Assembly (NCBI RefSeq): GCF_016097405.1
Contig: NZ_JAEHGD010000001.1
Location: 1,122,689 to 1,186,688 of the forward strand
Length of the DNA stretch: 64,000 bases
Source of the DNA: a methane-oxidizing endosymbiont of Gigantopelta aegis
Lineage (GTDB): Bacteria > Pseudomonadota > Gammaproteobacteria > Methylococcales > Methylomonadaceae
Direction of reading: 5' to 3'
Position 1 is the first letter of the stretch, and each line of letters opens with the position of its first letter. This document shows positions 18,591-26,691 of the stretch, piece after piece. A model generated the notes under the pieces. That model was not told the origin of the DNA. It saw nothing but the letters and a program-made list of their open reading frames with translations, and made no database searches. Both the position numbers and the translations under genes were made by a program.

Positions 18591-19700
18591 TCAACCCTTA
18601 CCTGGCATCAAATGAATATGCTGAGCCAATACCGAAAAACCGATGGCTTCGCCTGGTCTCAAGCGGTTGCGTTGGGCGACGTGGAGCGGCACATTGATAC
18701 TCAGCTTGCACAAGGGTGTTTGATCGACAGTGACGCAGATATGCGCTTGGCCGTTGATTTCAAAATATTCAACAATCCGGCCTGACAATGGGTTCTCTTT
18801 TTCACCTCGCGAAGGCCTATCGCGACGGTGTAATAAAATGCCCGATGCGGGAATCATCCAATACACTTTGCCACCAACCGGCCAGTCCGGTTGCGCTTGC
18901 GCGTACAAAACGATGCCGTGCCAATTGAGAGTAGTTTGGTTCGGCGCCTGTTCAATAACACACCCTTCAAATACATTTTGCTGATCCATCAATCGAGCAA
19001 TGGTGACGGTTTGTGGTCGTTTGAGCAAAGTTTCCGGTGCGCCGGTTTGCAACACCTCACCTCTATGTAACAGGGCGATTTTATCGGCTAGCAACGCCGA
19101 TTCTTCCAAGTCGTGGGTCACTAGAATAATCGGAATTGCCAACGATTGTCTCAGCAACAATAACTCCCGGTACAATTTCCGCCGGGTTACTTGATCCACT
19201 GCCGAAAACGGCTCATCCAATAATAAAACCGCAGGCTTTCGGGCCAAGGCGCGCGCAACGGCGACACGTTGTTTCTGACCACCGGATAATTGCTTGGGAT
19301 AACGTTTTTCAAGACCCGCCAAATGCACCTGCGCCAATAATGTCATGACTTCCCGAGACTGCTCGACCTTAGATTGCTTCGGCAATGCCAACCGGATATT
19401 GTCAAATACGGTTAAATGCGGAAACAGGGCGTATTGTTGGAAAACCAGTCCAACATGGCGACGGTGAGCCGGTAAAAAACGTTTTCCATCCTGCCAGATT
19501 TCGCCATTACATTCAATCTGGCCATTCTTGGCTCGATATAAACCGGCGATGGCGCGGAGAACGGTGGTTTTGCCACTGCCGGAAGGGCCAGTTAAGGCTA
19601 ATAATTCGCCGGGTTTGCAGGTTAATTTTACCTGTAATGGAATCGGTTGTTGCTGCGACAATGAAACAGAAATACCCGTCTTAGACATAGCGTTTTTCAC
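18591..19700 (-). CDS. modC: Molybdate ABC transporter ATP-binding protein
   Basis: 369-residue ATPase of the molybdate importer. Walker A is GPSGSGKTT, the ABC signature LSGGQKQRVAVARALA, and Walker B VLLLDEPFSAVDQ followed by an H-loop in ILVTHDLEESALL. A C-terminal regulatory region (about 290-360) with a beta-rich MOP-like segment fits ModC rather than a sulfate or spermidine ATPase. Its start overlaps modB by 20 bases. Gene order modA-modB-modC on - forms one operon. Confidence 0.93.
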   Translation of the reverse strand: MKNAMSKTGISVSLSQQQPIPLQVKLTCKPGELLALTGPSGSGKTTVLRAIAGLYRAKNGQIECNGEIWQDGKRFLPAHRRHVGLVFQQYALFPHLTVFDNIRLALPKQSKVEQSREVMTLLAQVHLAGLEKRYPKQLSGGQKQRVAVARALARKPAVLLLDEPFSAVDQVTRRKLYRELLLLRQSLAIPIILVTHDLEESALLADKIALLHRGEVLQTGAPETLLKRPQTVTIARLMDQQNVFEGCVIEQAPNQTTLNWHGIVLYAQAQPDWPVGGKVYWMIPASGILLHRRDRPSRGEKENPLSGRIVEYFEINGQAHICVTVDQTPLCKLSINVPLHVAQRNRLRPGEAIGFSVLAQHIHLMPGKG

Positions 19701-20349
19701 TACGTGCGCTTAACCAAAAACTCAGACTGAGAGTCAACATGGAAAAAATCAATAGCGTCAATGCCATCACCGAAGCAGCCGGCCGATCAAAAAGTTGCAT
19801 TTTTTCATAAATAGCAATCGCCAAAGTTTGAGTTTCGCCAGGAATATTACCGCCAACCATCAACACGATACCAAATTCGCCCAAGGTATGTGCAAAGGTC
19901 ATAATCAACCCCATCAGAATACCAGGCCAAGCTAAAGGTAATTCTATTTTCCATAACACCCGCCAGTGATTCAGTCCACAACACTGTGCCGCTTCTCGAA
20001 TTTCAACCGGAATGGCACTAAAAGCACGCTGCATGGGTTGAATGGCGAATGGTAAATTAAAAATAACCGAGGCTAGCACTAGCCCTTCAAAACTGAAAAT
20101 CAAGCGTAGATCGAAACTGTCGGCCAACCACTTGCCAAGCCCATGATCGGGATTGAAACTGACCAACAAATAATAGCCCAGTACCGTTGGTGGCAACACT
20201 AAAGGTAAAGTAATCAAGCTTTGCAGCAGAAAACGTCCTGGAAAACGCCGATTGGCCAACAAACGCCCGATCAAAATACCCACCGGTAACAAAATCAACA
20301 CGGTAACCAAACTGAGCTTAATGGAAAGATTGAATGCCAGCCAATCCAT
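19681..20349 (-). CDS. modB: Molybdate ABC transporter permease
   Basis: 222-residue inner-membrane permease with about five helices. The coupling (EAA) motif is in EIREAAQCCGLNHWRVLWKI, and the LVLPPTVLGYYLLV segment is typical of ModB. It shares its first base region with the modA stop and overlaps modC at its end, so all three are translated from one message. The normal family length is about 225-230 residues. Confidence 0.94.
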   Translation of the reverse strand: MDWLAFNLSIKLSLVTVLILLPVGILIGRLLANRRFPGRFLLQSLITLPLVLPPTVLGYYLLVSFNPDHGLGKWLADSFDLRLIFSFEGLVLASVIFNLPFAIQPMQRAFSAIPVEIREAAQCCGLNHWRVLWKIELPLAWPGILMGLIMTFAHTLGEFGIVLMVGGNIPGETQTLAIAIYEKMQLFDRPAASVMALTLLIFSMLTLSLSFWLSARSEKRYV

Positions 20350-21110
20350 TATCGCGCCGCCTTTTCAACGTTAAACCCGTGTTGTCGTAACAGGGTTTGG
20401 CTGACTTCGCTGCGTAAAAAACGATAAAACTGCGTGGCTACATCACCGGCAGAAGACAACAGGGCAACCGTTTGCGGTAAATCCGGCTGTAATGTGGGTG
20501 CTAATAACACAGTATGGACGCGGGTTTTCAAAGCCGGGTTCAATGCCAGACTATAAGGTACCAAACCGGCCTGTGCTGCACCTGACACAATAAAATGTAC
20601 GGTTTGCGCGGCATTTTCAGCATGAATCAAGTGCTCTTTTATCTGTGGCCAATCCTGTAAACCCTGCAAAATAGCTAAAGCCGCCTCACCAAAAGGCGCA
20701 TAGTCTGGATTTGCAATCACAATATGCCGAACTTGGCCACTTCGACTCGCTTGTCCTAACCCATGCAGATGAGAGTCTATTGCTGACGGGACTAAATTTG
20801 ATAGCATCAAGGCCAGTTGTCCGTAAGCCAAAACCTGTTTTTTACGAACCCTCTTTGCCGACAAAGATTCGATATAATCTGGGTTGGCGGAAATAAACAA
20901 TTCAAAGGGCGCGCCCTGTCTGATCTGTTGCGCTAACACACCGGAAGCCGCATAACTGATACGTAATTTATATCCCGTTTCCTGCTCAAAATGTTGTTTG
21001 AGCGGCTGCATCACCCACCTGAAATTAGAGGCAACCGCAATCAATGGTGGTGCTTCAGCCTGCGCTAGCAGCGTCACTGTTAAAAGTATGCAAAAGATGA
21101 TGGACTTCAT
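20349..21110 (-). CDS. modA: Molybdate-binding periplasmic protein
   Basis: 253-residue substrate-binding protein. The signal peptide is MKSIIFCILLTVTLLAQAEA. The mature part begins with the ModA-type segment IAVASNFRWVMQPLK and continues with SYAASGVLAQQIRQGAPFELF and a C-terminal GAAQAGLVPYSLAL segment, which supply the oxyanion-binding Ser/Ala/Tyr positions. A longer frame reaches 21170, but its first 20 residues are not signal-like. I use the ATG at 21110 (one at 21116 is equally possible; neither has a strong ribosome site). It is first in the modABC operon. No clear ModE operator was found upstream. Confidence 0.9.
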   Translation of the reverse strand: MKSIIFCILLTVTLLAQAEAPPLIAVASNFRWVMQPLKQHFEQETGYKLRISYAASGVLAQQIRQGAPFELFISANPDYIESLSAKRVRKKQVLAYGQLALMLSNLVPSAIDSHLHGLGQASRSGQVRHIVIANPDYAPFGEAALAILQGLQDWPQIKEHLIHAENAAQTVHFIVSGAAQAGLVPYSLALNPALKTRVHTVLLAPTLQPDLPQTVALLSSAGDVATQFYRFLRSEVSQTLLRQHGFNVEKAAR

Positions 21111-21370
21111 CGCCATAAATAAAAACCGGCAAAACCTGCCTTTAAAACACACACTGTCACAAAAAAACAACAGATAATTGAATTTTTTTAAATTGATAAA
21201 TCAATATGTTAAGACACATCCTTGCGATTAAACATAAAAATATTGTGTTTTTATACCAACAACCCTTGGCAACACACAATAATTGGCCTAGGATTAACTT
21301 GTTTTTTATGGGCTTAGCGCAGAGTTGTCATGTAAGCCTATAATATTTAACTTATGCCGAGGTGCTTGTC

Positions 21371-21661
21371 ATGCTTCATATCATCAGCCAATTTCCCATC
21401 AACCCTTCCGAACTTGAAAAAACAGTTGAGGGTGACACGGTCATCTTTACCGAGAATGCGGTCTATTCAATCAAGCAGGACAATACTACACTGAAATGGA
21501 TACAAGCGACATTGAAGCATGTGAATATTTGTGTCAGAAAAGCCGATTTGATGATTCGCAATATTGATATCAGTGAATTGATCACAGGTGTCGCCATTCT
21601 GGAGGATTTCGATTGGCCCATGCTGGAATCCCAGGAAGCGGTGGTACGCTCCTGGAATTAA
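21371..21661 (+). CDS. tusB: TusB/DsrH-family sulfur-relay protein
   Basis: 96-residue protein of the DsrH/TusB family (MLHIISQFPINPSELEK, DTVIFTENAVYSI, and the C-terminal EAVVRSWN). TusB forms the TusBCD hexamer that relays sulfur for 2-thiouridine in tRNA, or acts in Dsr sulfur oxidation. No tusC or tusD neighbour is present, which is unusual. I start at the ATG at 21371, preceded by GAGG at 8-base spacing, rather than an ATG 9 bases earlier. The next gene follows after 10 bases. Confidence 0.8.
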   Translation: MLHIISQFPINPSELEKTVEGDTVIFTENAVYSIKQDNTTLKWIQATLKHVNICVRKADLMIRNIDISELITGVAILEDFDWPMLESQEAVVRSWN

Positions 21662-21671
21662 CGCTTAATTC

Positions 21672-22112
21672 ATGAAAAAACCCTTTAAACCAGCGGGTCG
21701 CTTTCCTGTACTGGCCCGCTATCAGCAGGTTATCAATCAACAACAACGCTTATTGATTCAAATCAAATCGATTCTGCCAGAAAACCTGGCCGAGCATGTG
21801 CAATACTGTGTGGTATCCGGTAAAAAACTGGTGCTCTACACCGAATCGGCCATTTGGTCATCACAGTTACGTTTTTATCAGCAGGCTATTTTACATAAAG
21901 CGATTGAAGCTGACTGGCCACAATTACAACGTGTTCAAATCAAGGTCATCCCTGAGCGCGTGGTTCCACGTTCAACCCGAAAACCACGACTGCCGTCCCC
22001 TGAAAATATCGCCCTCATTCAGCAAACCGCACAAAATCAAAAAGACAAAAAACTTAAACATGCCTTAGCCCGGCTAGGCGAAACCCTGGCGAAAAAAAAT
22101 TGTCTTCGCTGA
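21672..22112 (+). CDS. DciA-like (DUF721) protein
   Basis: 146-residue protein with a DUF721 domain (about residues 15-95): ILPENLAEHVQYCVVSGKKL, then LVLYTESAIWSSQLRFYQQ. The domain is found in DciA, which helps load the replicative DnaB helicase in bacteria lacking DnaC. The C-terminal tail is basic and rich in Gln and Lys. It is probably in an operon with tusB. DUF721 proteins are heterogeneous and the replication role is inferred from the family only. Confidence 0.75.
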   Translation: MKKPFKPAGRFPVLARYQQVINQQQRLLIQIKSILPENLAEHVQYCVVSGKKLVLYTESAIWSSQLRFYQQAILHKAIEADWPQLQRVQIKVIPERVVPRSTRKPRLPSPENIALIQQTAQNQKDKKLKHALARLGETLAKKNCLR

Positions 22113-22377
22113 TGGTACGCAGTGACTCTTCCCTCACTCCACGTAAGAACCCATATAGACACTTCAGACCACTACAGCATTTTACTTAAAGGCGCAAGGC
22201 CTTGAAATATTCTATTAAGCCTGACAGTGTTAGGCAGCATCATCTTCAGTCTTGGTATTTGGCGATTTCAAATTCAGTAAGGATGACGTTCAGAGGGACA
22301 ATCACAGCTTGGTTGGGAACCAGTGTAACTCTAATCAAGCCTCAAACGCACGGCTTTAACATCCTAAGGCCACTCCC
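22113..22377. other. Intergenic stretch with no recognisable gene
   Basis: No open reading frame with plausible start and family signal, no tRNA and no strong terminator hairpin was seen between the dciA-like gene and the integron region. Confidence 0.5.
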
Positions 22378-22551
22378 TTAATGTAAACGATGCAGGACAT
22401 CACGCTTGCGGAAAAACCATAATTCAAAGACCCGACCCCGTTGTTCCACTTTCTCAGCAATTTTTCGATCTAGCAATGCGGATAAATAAATATTCCACCC
22501 AGATTGCGGAGATTTAACTATACTTTTCGAAGGATTTAAATTTTTTTGCAT
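22378..22551 (-). CDS. Small ORF of unknown function (57 aa)
   Basis: A 57-codon frame on - begins MQKNLNPSKSIVKSPQSG and ends FFRKRDVLHRLH. It is basic, with no membrane segment and no recognised domain. It lies just left of the cassette array, and a perfect palindrome sits 17 bases upstream of its start. There is no convincing ribosome site. The position is where an integron integrase gene would be expected, and the first residues faintly recall the C-terminal tail of tyrosine recombinases, but the catalytic part is absent. It may be a fragment or a chance frame. Confidence 0.25.
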   Translation of the reverse strand: MQKNLNPSKSIVKSPQSGWNIYLSALLDRKIAEKVEQRGRVFELWFFRKRDVLHRLH

Positions 22552-22567
22552 AAGATTATCTTATTGC

Positions 22568-22589
22568 GCTAGACAGAATTCTGTCTAGC
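22568..22589. promoter_or_regulatory. 22-bp perfect palindrome (operator-like)
   Basis: A perfect inverted repeat, GCTAGACAGAA followed by its reverse complement, without a spacer. It lies between the small - frame ending upstream and the first cassette gene on +. A spacerless dyad of this size is typical of a dimeric regulator or recombinase site. There is no T run, so it is not a terminator. Confidence 0.5.
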
Positions 22590-22619
22590 ACTTTATTATC
22601 TGATTCAATATAGTTAACT

Positions 22620-22626
22620 GTTAGCA
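22620..22626 (+). other. Left cassette boundary (GTTAGCA core site)
   Basis: The GTTRRRY core site at which cassette 1 begins (cut after the G at 22620). Its TTAGC is complementary to the GCTAAC at the left of the attC that ends the same cassette (23504-23510), as expected for one cassette. Sequence to its left lacks a full attC arm and could be an attI-type site or a truncated attC. Confidence 0.5.
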
Positions 22627-22639
22627 CCATAAGGAAACC

Positions 22640-23503
22640 ATGAAGCACATCAAACTCAAAACTATAAACCTGAAAAACCACCCCACATTAAATGAGAGGT
22701 GGTTACAGGATATTATTGCTGATGATCCTTCTATCCTTGGCATTGGCGATGTCATTTTAAAAGATAAAGAGCGTATTCATGTTGGCGCTGGTCGCCTTGA
22801 CTTGCTATTGCAAGATGCCGATGGTCATGGAAGATACGAGGTAGAAATACAGCTAGGTGCTACAGATGAATCTCACATCATTAGAACTATAGAGTATTGG
22901 GATATCGAAAGAAGGAAATACCCTCAATACGACCATACCGCAGTTATTATTGCAGAAGATATTACAAGCAGATTTCTTAATGTTATCGGGCTGTTTAATG
23001 GTTTTATCCCAATAATGGCCATTCAAGCAACTGCTATCGAAACACCTGAAGGTATTGGGCTTCAATTCACAAAAGTCCTGGACACGGTCAAACTTGGTTA
23101 CATAGATGAAGATGAAGAAACCTCTGAACCAACTGACAGAAACTATTGGGAAAAAAGAGGCACAAAGAAAACTGTAGCATTGGCAGATAAAATACTTGAA
23201 ATAACCAAATCATTTTTACCAGCGGTAGAGTTCAGCTACAACAAATATTATATCGGATTCTGGGTAGCAGGTAGAGCATGTAATTTTGCTGTATGCCGCC
23301 CACAGAAAAGTGCGTTACGCCTTGAAATACGGCTGCCTCAAACGGAAGAAACAGAAGAAATAATTTCCAATTCTGAACTTGATGTCCTTGATTATGATAA
23401 ACGCTGGGGAAGTTACAGGCTCAAGCTCTCCGAGAAAGATATTTCAGAAAAGGAAGAAACACTAAGAGCATTACTGCAACAGGCTTATGAATTACGCAAA
23501 TAG
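22640..23503 (+). CDS. Cassette 1: PD-(D/E)XK nuclease-like protein
   Basis: 287-residue cytoplasmic protein with a restriction-endonuclease-like core: GAGRLDLLLQ (Asp54) followed by GRYEVEIQLG (Glu69-x-Gln71) and a helix containing HIIRTIEYWDIERR. The D...ExQ pattern is a known variant of the PD-(D/E)XK active site. The C-terminal part (180-287) is unassigned. A ribosome site (AAGGA) precedes the ATG. It is the only gene of a mobile integron cassette whose attC begins right at its stop codon. Nuclease activity and any defence role are inferred. No methylase or partner gene is in the cassette. Confidence 0.7.
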   Translation: MKHIKLKTINLKNHPTLNERWLQDIIADDPSILGIGDVILKDKERIHVGAGRLDLLLQDADGHGRYEVEIQLGATDESHIIRTIEYWDIERRKYPQYDHTAVIIAEDITSRFLNVIGLFNGFIPIMAIQATAIETPEGIGLQFTKVLDTVKLGYIDEDEETSEPTDRNYWEKRGTKKTVALADKILEITKSFLPAVEFSYNKYYIGFWVAGRACNFAVCRPQKSALRLEIRLPQTEETEEIISNSELDVLDYDKRWGSYRLKLSEKDISEKEETLRALLQQAYELRK

Positions 23504-23578
23504 CGCTAACAAGCGGGTCAACAAGGACTGGCAACTACGCTGCGCTTCGTTGCCAGCCTGTTACCCTTGTCGTTATAC
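23504..23578 (+). repeat. attC recombination site 1
   Basis: Imperfect palindrome of about 75 bases following the cassette 1 stop codon: left core CGCTAAC (23504-23510), inner stem GGCAAC paired with GTTGCC around TACGCTGCGCTTC, and right core GTTATAC (23572-23578). This is the architecture of an integron attC (59-base element). The right core belongs to cassette 2. Confidence 0.85.
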
Positions 23579-23595
23579 GATTAAGGGAGAAAAAT

Positions 23596-24693
23596 ATGCT
23601 GAATAAAATCAGCCAGTTTTTATTTGGCAAAAAGAACGAAGTGACGCGACTAGATAAAACGAAAAAAGAATTGCCTCACAAACAAGAAAAATTGTCGTAC
23701 GCGCATACTTCAAATGCAGTGGACTCGTTCTTATTCTCGATAAAAGGCGTGGGGCATCTTGAATATCCAATTTTGGATAAACACTATTCACCAAGCTCTA
23801 GGGTTCCGTGTACCGATTTGGTTCCATTTATTTCTGAACGGTTAATCGTAGGGGATATCGCTAGTGTTAAGACTATCATGCGACTTGTGATAGAAGGGAA
23901 TCCAGGGCTTGGCATTGGACCAGAGTGGATTGATGAGGGTATCGATGATATTCTGTCAATACCTTTCGGAAAGTATGTATCCTTTAAATCAGAAAATGGA
24001 ATATATGAACTTAAAGCTCTTTTTATTGTTGCCGCGAAAGGCGGAGGTGGTAGAGAGTTTTTAATCACAGAAGAAATTCCTCGGCTTATATCATGGGCAT
24101 GCATAGCCCACCAGCCTTCATGGTCAACACAGCTACATTCTTTGGCTAAAAAGGCGAATTCATGGATAGCCAAGATGGCTAAAGATACACCATACTGGCA
24201 AGAATATGAGAGATTTTATGTTAGAGAGCTTCCGAACGCATCTATCGAAACTGATTTGCGGGCAGTCATTTTAACACTCACCCCGGCGGCACGTTTGCAA
24301 CTGTTTTACGCAGTAGAAAGAGAGGGTGGGGCTTTATCCAGCCTAACCAACTATCAAATACGCAGTCTCGGAATAAATGTAGAACAGACATCAAAAGAAT
24401 TGATCGAGTCAGGGCTGGTATTGCATTCGTCTTCTAAGGAAGCCATCGAATCAGCTCATTCTAAACAGGAACTGGTGGATCTATGCGAAACCTATGGCGC
24501 GACCTATAGAAAATCATGGAAGAAAGAAAAACTTGTAGAAGCACTTGAAAAGATTGATTCTGCGGTGTTAGAAAAAATCGCAAAATCTAAGAACTTGGTA
24601 TCACCAAATTACCAACGTTATCCAGACTTAAGGAATGTAGTGAGAATCGCTGATGAACATCAGGTAGGATTCAAGCTTTTATGTTTTGCGTAA
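23596..24693 (+). CDS. Cassette 2: protein of unknown function with SAP-like motif
   Basis: 365-residue soluble protein, no signal peptide or membrane helix. The N-terminus is basic (FLFGKKNEVTRLDKTKKE). The centre (60-260) is unrecognised. Near residues 288-325 the segment SKQELVDLCETYGATYRKSW followed by KKEKLVEALEK resembles a SAP-type DNA-binding helix pair. It has a ribosome site (AAGGGAG) and lies alone between two attC sites, so it is a complete cassette gene. Function unknown; nucleic-acid binding is a weak inference. Confidence 0.8.
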   Translation: MLNKISQFLFGKKNEVTRLDKTKKELPHKQEKLSYAHTSNAVDSFLFSIKGVGHLEYPILDKHYSPSSRVPCTDLVPFISERLIVGDIASVKTIMRLVIEGNPGLGIGPEWIDEGIDDILSIPFGKYVSFKSENGIYELKALFIVAAKGGGGREFLITEEIPRLISWACIAHQPSWSTQLHSLAKKANSWIAKMAKDTPYWQEYERFYVRELPNASIETDLRAVILTLTPAARLQLFYAVEREGGALSSLTNYQIRSLGINVEQTSKELIESGLVLHSSSKEAIESAHSKQELVDLCETYGATYRKSWKKEKLVEALEKIDSAVLEKIAKSKNLVSPNYQRYPDLRNVVRIADEHQVGFKLLCFA

Positions 24694-24706
24694 CTACAAA
24701 AACATC

Positions 24707-24778
24707 GTATAACAAATCGCTCCACCTGACCGCTATTCCGCTGCGCTTCATAGCGGCAGGTGAGCTTAGTCGTTATGC
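24707..24778 (+). repeat. attC recombination site 2
   Basis: Second attC: left core GTATAAC (24707-24713), inner stem CCGCTAT paired with ATAGCGG around TCCGCTGCGCTTC, outer arms CACCTG and CAGGTG, and right core GTTATGC (24772-24778). The left core is the exact complement of GTTATAC at the start of the same cassette, the diagnostic feature of a genuine cassette. The loop shares CGCTGCGCTTC with attC 1. Confidence 0.87.
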
Positions 24779-24836
24779 ATCATGGGTAAAATTATGAGTG
24801 ATTTCAAAATAATAGAAAATGAAAGCAGGTTCAATT

Positions 24837-26150
24837 ATGGATAAAGCTAAATTCTATGGGCGATTAAAAGAAGCTTATGTGGCCTTTAAGCGCGAAATTT
24901 GCTTTTTAATGTTGTTTTTAATATTGCTAATACAAATATTTCCTGCAGCCTTTCTTTCATCTAACCTGTCAGAAGGGAATGTATTAAATATTAAGGTTTC
25001 AATTTTAGTATTTTTGGGCTTGCTGTTAATCAATGTGTTATTTGACATGTATGACAAGGTTCAGCAAGACAAACGGCGTGTGACAATTATCGAGTCAAAT
25101 GACTTGTTAGAAAATATTTACCGCTTAGTGAAAAACGAGAACGAAATCAAAATTAAGTATATCACTATTGCTGGCTCTACTGGCTGGGGGGATGTGCTAT
25201 GTAAATTCTTAGATAAAGCTGATTCTCACTGTTTATTAGGGGCTGTTGCCATTTCACATAGGTAACCATAAAAAGGCGCAGTTGAATTCTTTTTTCTTGG
25301 GATAACAGGAACAGCCCCTTTGTCTTTAATTTGAAGACGTAATGCTTCACTGTCATAGCCTCTGTCAGCAACTATATAGTCACCTTTTGGGAGCTCTGCA
25401 ACTAATTTCGGTGCTTCTTTACAGTCATGAACTTCGCCGCCTGTCACTGAGAAATGAATAGGAAGACCACAGGCATCAACGGCCATATGAATTTTACTGG
25501 TGTTCCCGGCGACAGATTTCCCTATCGCTGTTTCTTGTTCACAGGCCGCACCACTACTATGCTGATGTGCTTTCACAATACTCCCATCAATAAATTCCCA
25601 TTCCAGGTCTGGATCAACAACCAAGGCGTTAAAAATACCCATCAGTTTTTCTTTACGAGACCAGTCATTGAATCGTTTATATACCGCATTCCAATTACCA
25701 AAAGCCGTGGGTAAATCTCTCCAGGGACAACCTACTCGCAAGCGATAAAAAATACCTTCGACTGTTTTTCGAAGACAAGACAGCCCCTAGCAAAGCGAAA
25801 AATTAAAATTGAAATCGCCACCGTTGCAGACTCAGTTTTAAATCAGCTGGGTGAAGAGGGACATCGTTACGAATCGGTTTCCAATACGGTTGACGAAATT
25901 CACCGTTGTATTCAACGATTAGAAAATAGCGGTTATAAGAACGTAGATATTCGTTTGTATCGCTATACCCATATGCCCAATTTCATTGGTTATTTAATTA
26001 ACGATAATTATTTGTTCACAACCTTGGCTTACTGGGAATTAGAAGATGGTAGTGAAAATAAACTGGCCTTACGCGGCGGTCGACGCCCACATATTGTATA
26101 TGATAAAAACGATGGCTTTGGCGGTGATTATTATATTAATAAATTTAAGG
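24837..26150 (+). pseudogene. Cassette 3: membrane protein gene split by an IS
   Basis: Starting at ATG 24837 (AGG ribosome site), the frame encodes two membrane helices (CFLMLFLILLIQIFPAAFL and VSILVFLGLLLINVLFDMY). A cytoplasmic part follows up to ADSHCLL, where IS5 copy B enters. Removing the IS and one TA continues in frame as AKRKIKIEIATVADSVLNQL and later DIRLYRYTHMPNFIGYL, ending against an IS903-like element at 26151. The rebuilt gene encodes about 255 residues with its C-terminus lost. Its attC is also missing. Function unknown: a two-helix membrane anchor joined to an alpha/beta domain. Confidence 0.75.
25239..25787 (-). mobile_element. IS5-family element, copy B (internally deleted, 549 bp)
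   Basis: Same element as copy A, with both ends (GGGGCTGTTGCC and GGCTGT-type right end) and TA on both flanks. It has lost about 140 bp near the transposase 3' end (near 25280) and about 155 bp at the other side, where GAAGACAAG is joined directly to the terminal ACAGCCCC. The remaining frame still reads CPWRDLPTAFGNWN to GAVPVIPRKKN. The transposase lacks its start and its last third, so it cannot move by itself but might be moved in trans. Confidence 0.9.
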
Positions 26151-26691
26151 GGCTTTGTTGCATAAATCATAAGGATCCCCATAGTATAGGGTATGGACAA
26201 GAAAAAGAAACAACGCTACAAACTAAAGAATTGGTCGAATTACAATCAAGCCTTGATCAATCGAGGTTCATTGACGCTATGGTTCGAAGAATCCATGATC
26301 AAGCAATGGCATCAGCCTGAAAAGACAGGCTATAGAGGAAGCCCGATGACGTATTCTGATACTGCTATTCAATGCGCATTGACCCTGAGAGAAACTCTTT
26401 AAGCTGCCGTTGAGAGCGACACAGGGATGTTTGTTGTCGTTAGTCCAGTTATTAAAGCTGTCTATCCAGATTCCTCATTACAGTACATTAAGTCGCCGCC
26501 AGCAAACTCTGGAGGTTCGGCTGCCTCGTTCAAGCAGTCGAACGCCAAGACACTTAGTCGTCGATTCGACCGGCTTAAAAGTCTACGGTGAAGGCGAGTG
26601 GAAAGTTCGCAAACATGGTGCCAGCAAGCGCAGAACCTGGCGTAAACTCCATATCATGGTTGATGCACAAACGCAGGAAGTCGTGGCAGTT
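26151..26691 (+). pseudogene. IS5-family (IS903-like) transposase remnant
   Basis: Left terminal repeat GGCTTTGTTGCATAAATC, typical of the IS903 group, is followed by a transposase frame beginning MDKKKKQRYKLKNWSNYNQ at 26193. A one-base frameshift near 26398 interrupts it, and it resumes with LRATQGCLLSLVQLLKLS and PRHLVVDSTGLKVYGEGEW (first catalytic Asp). It ends at VVAVVTV where the IS66-type element begins. The second and third catalytic residues are missing. Confidence 0.85.

Noticed and set aside
20349..21361. A ModE operator or molybdenum-cofactor riboswitch before modA
   Set aside because: The AT-rich 190 bases before modA show neither the ModE dyad nor the conserved riboswitch stems that I could identify by eye.
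22378..22551. The C-terminus of an integron integrase
   Set aside because: Only a faint resemblance at the first residues, and no catalytic Arg, His or Tyr box is present; kept as an uncertain small ORF only.
22568..22589. A transcription terminator
   Set aside because: The dyad has no loop and no T run on either strand.
23504..24778. CRISPR or simple hairpin repeats
   Set aside because: Only two palindromes, each next to a gene stop, with attC core sites; no spacer-repeat periodicity and no cas genes.
25955..26320. A separate gene starting at 25955
   Set aside because: It is the 3' half of the cassette 3 gene; the frame extends back to the IS joint and continues correctly into the part before the IS.
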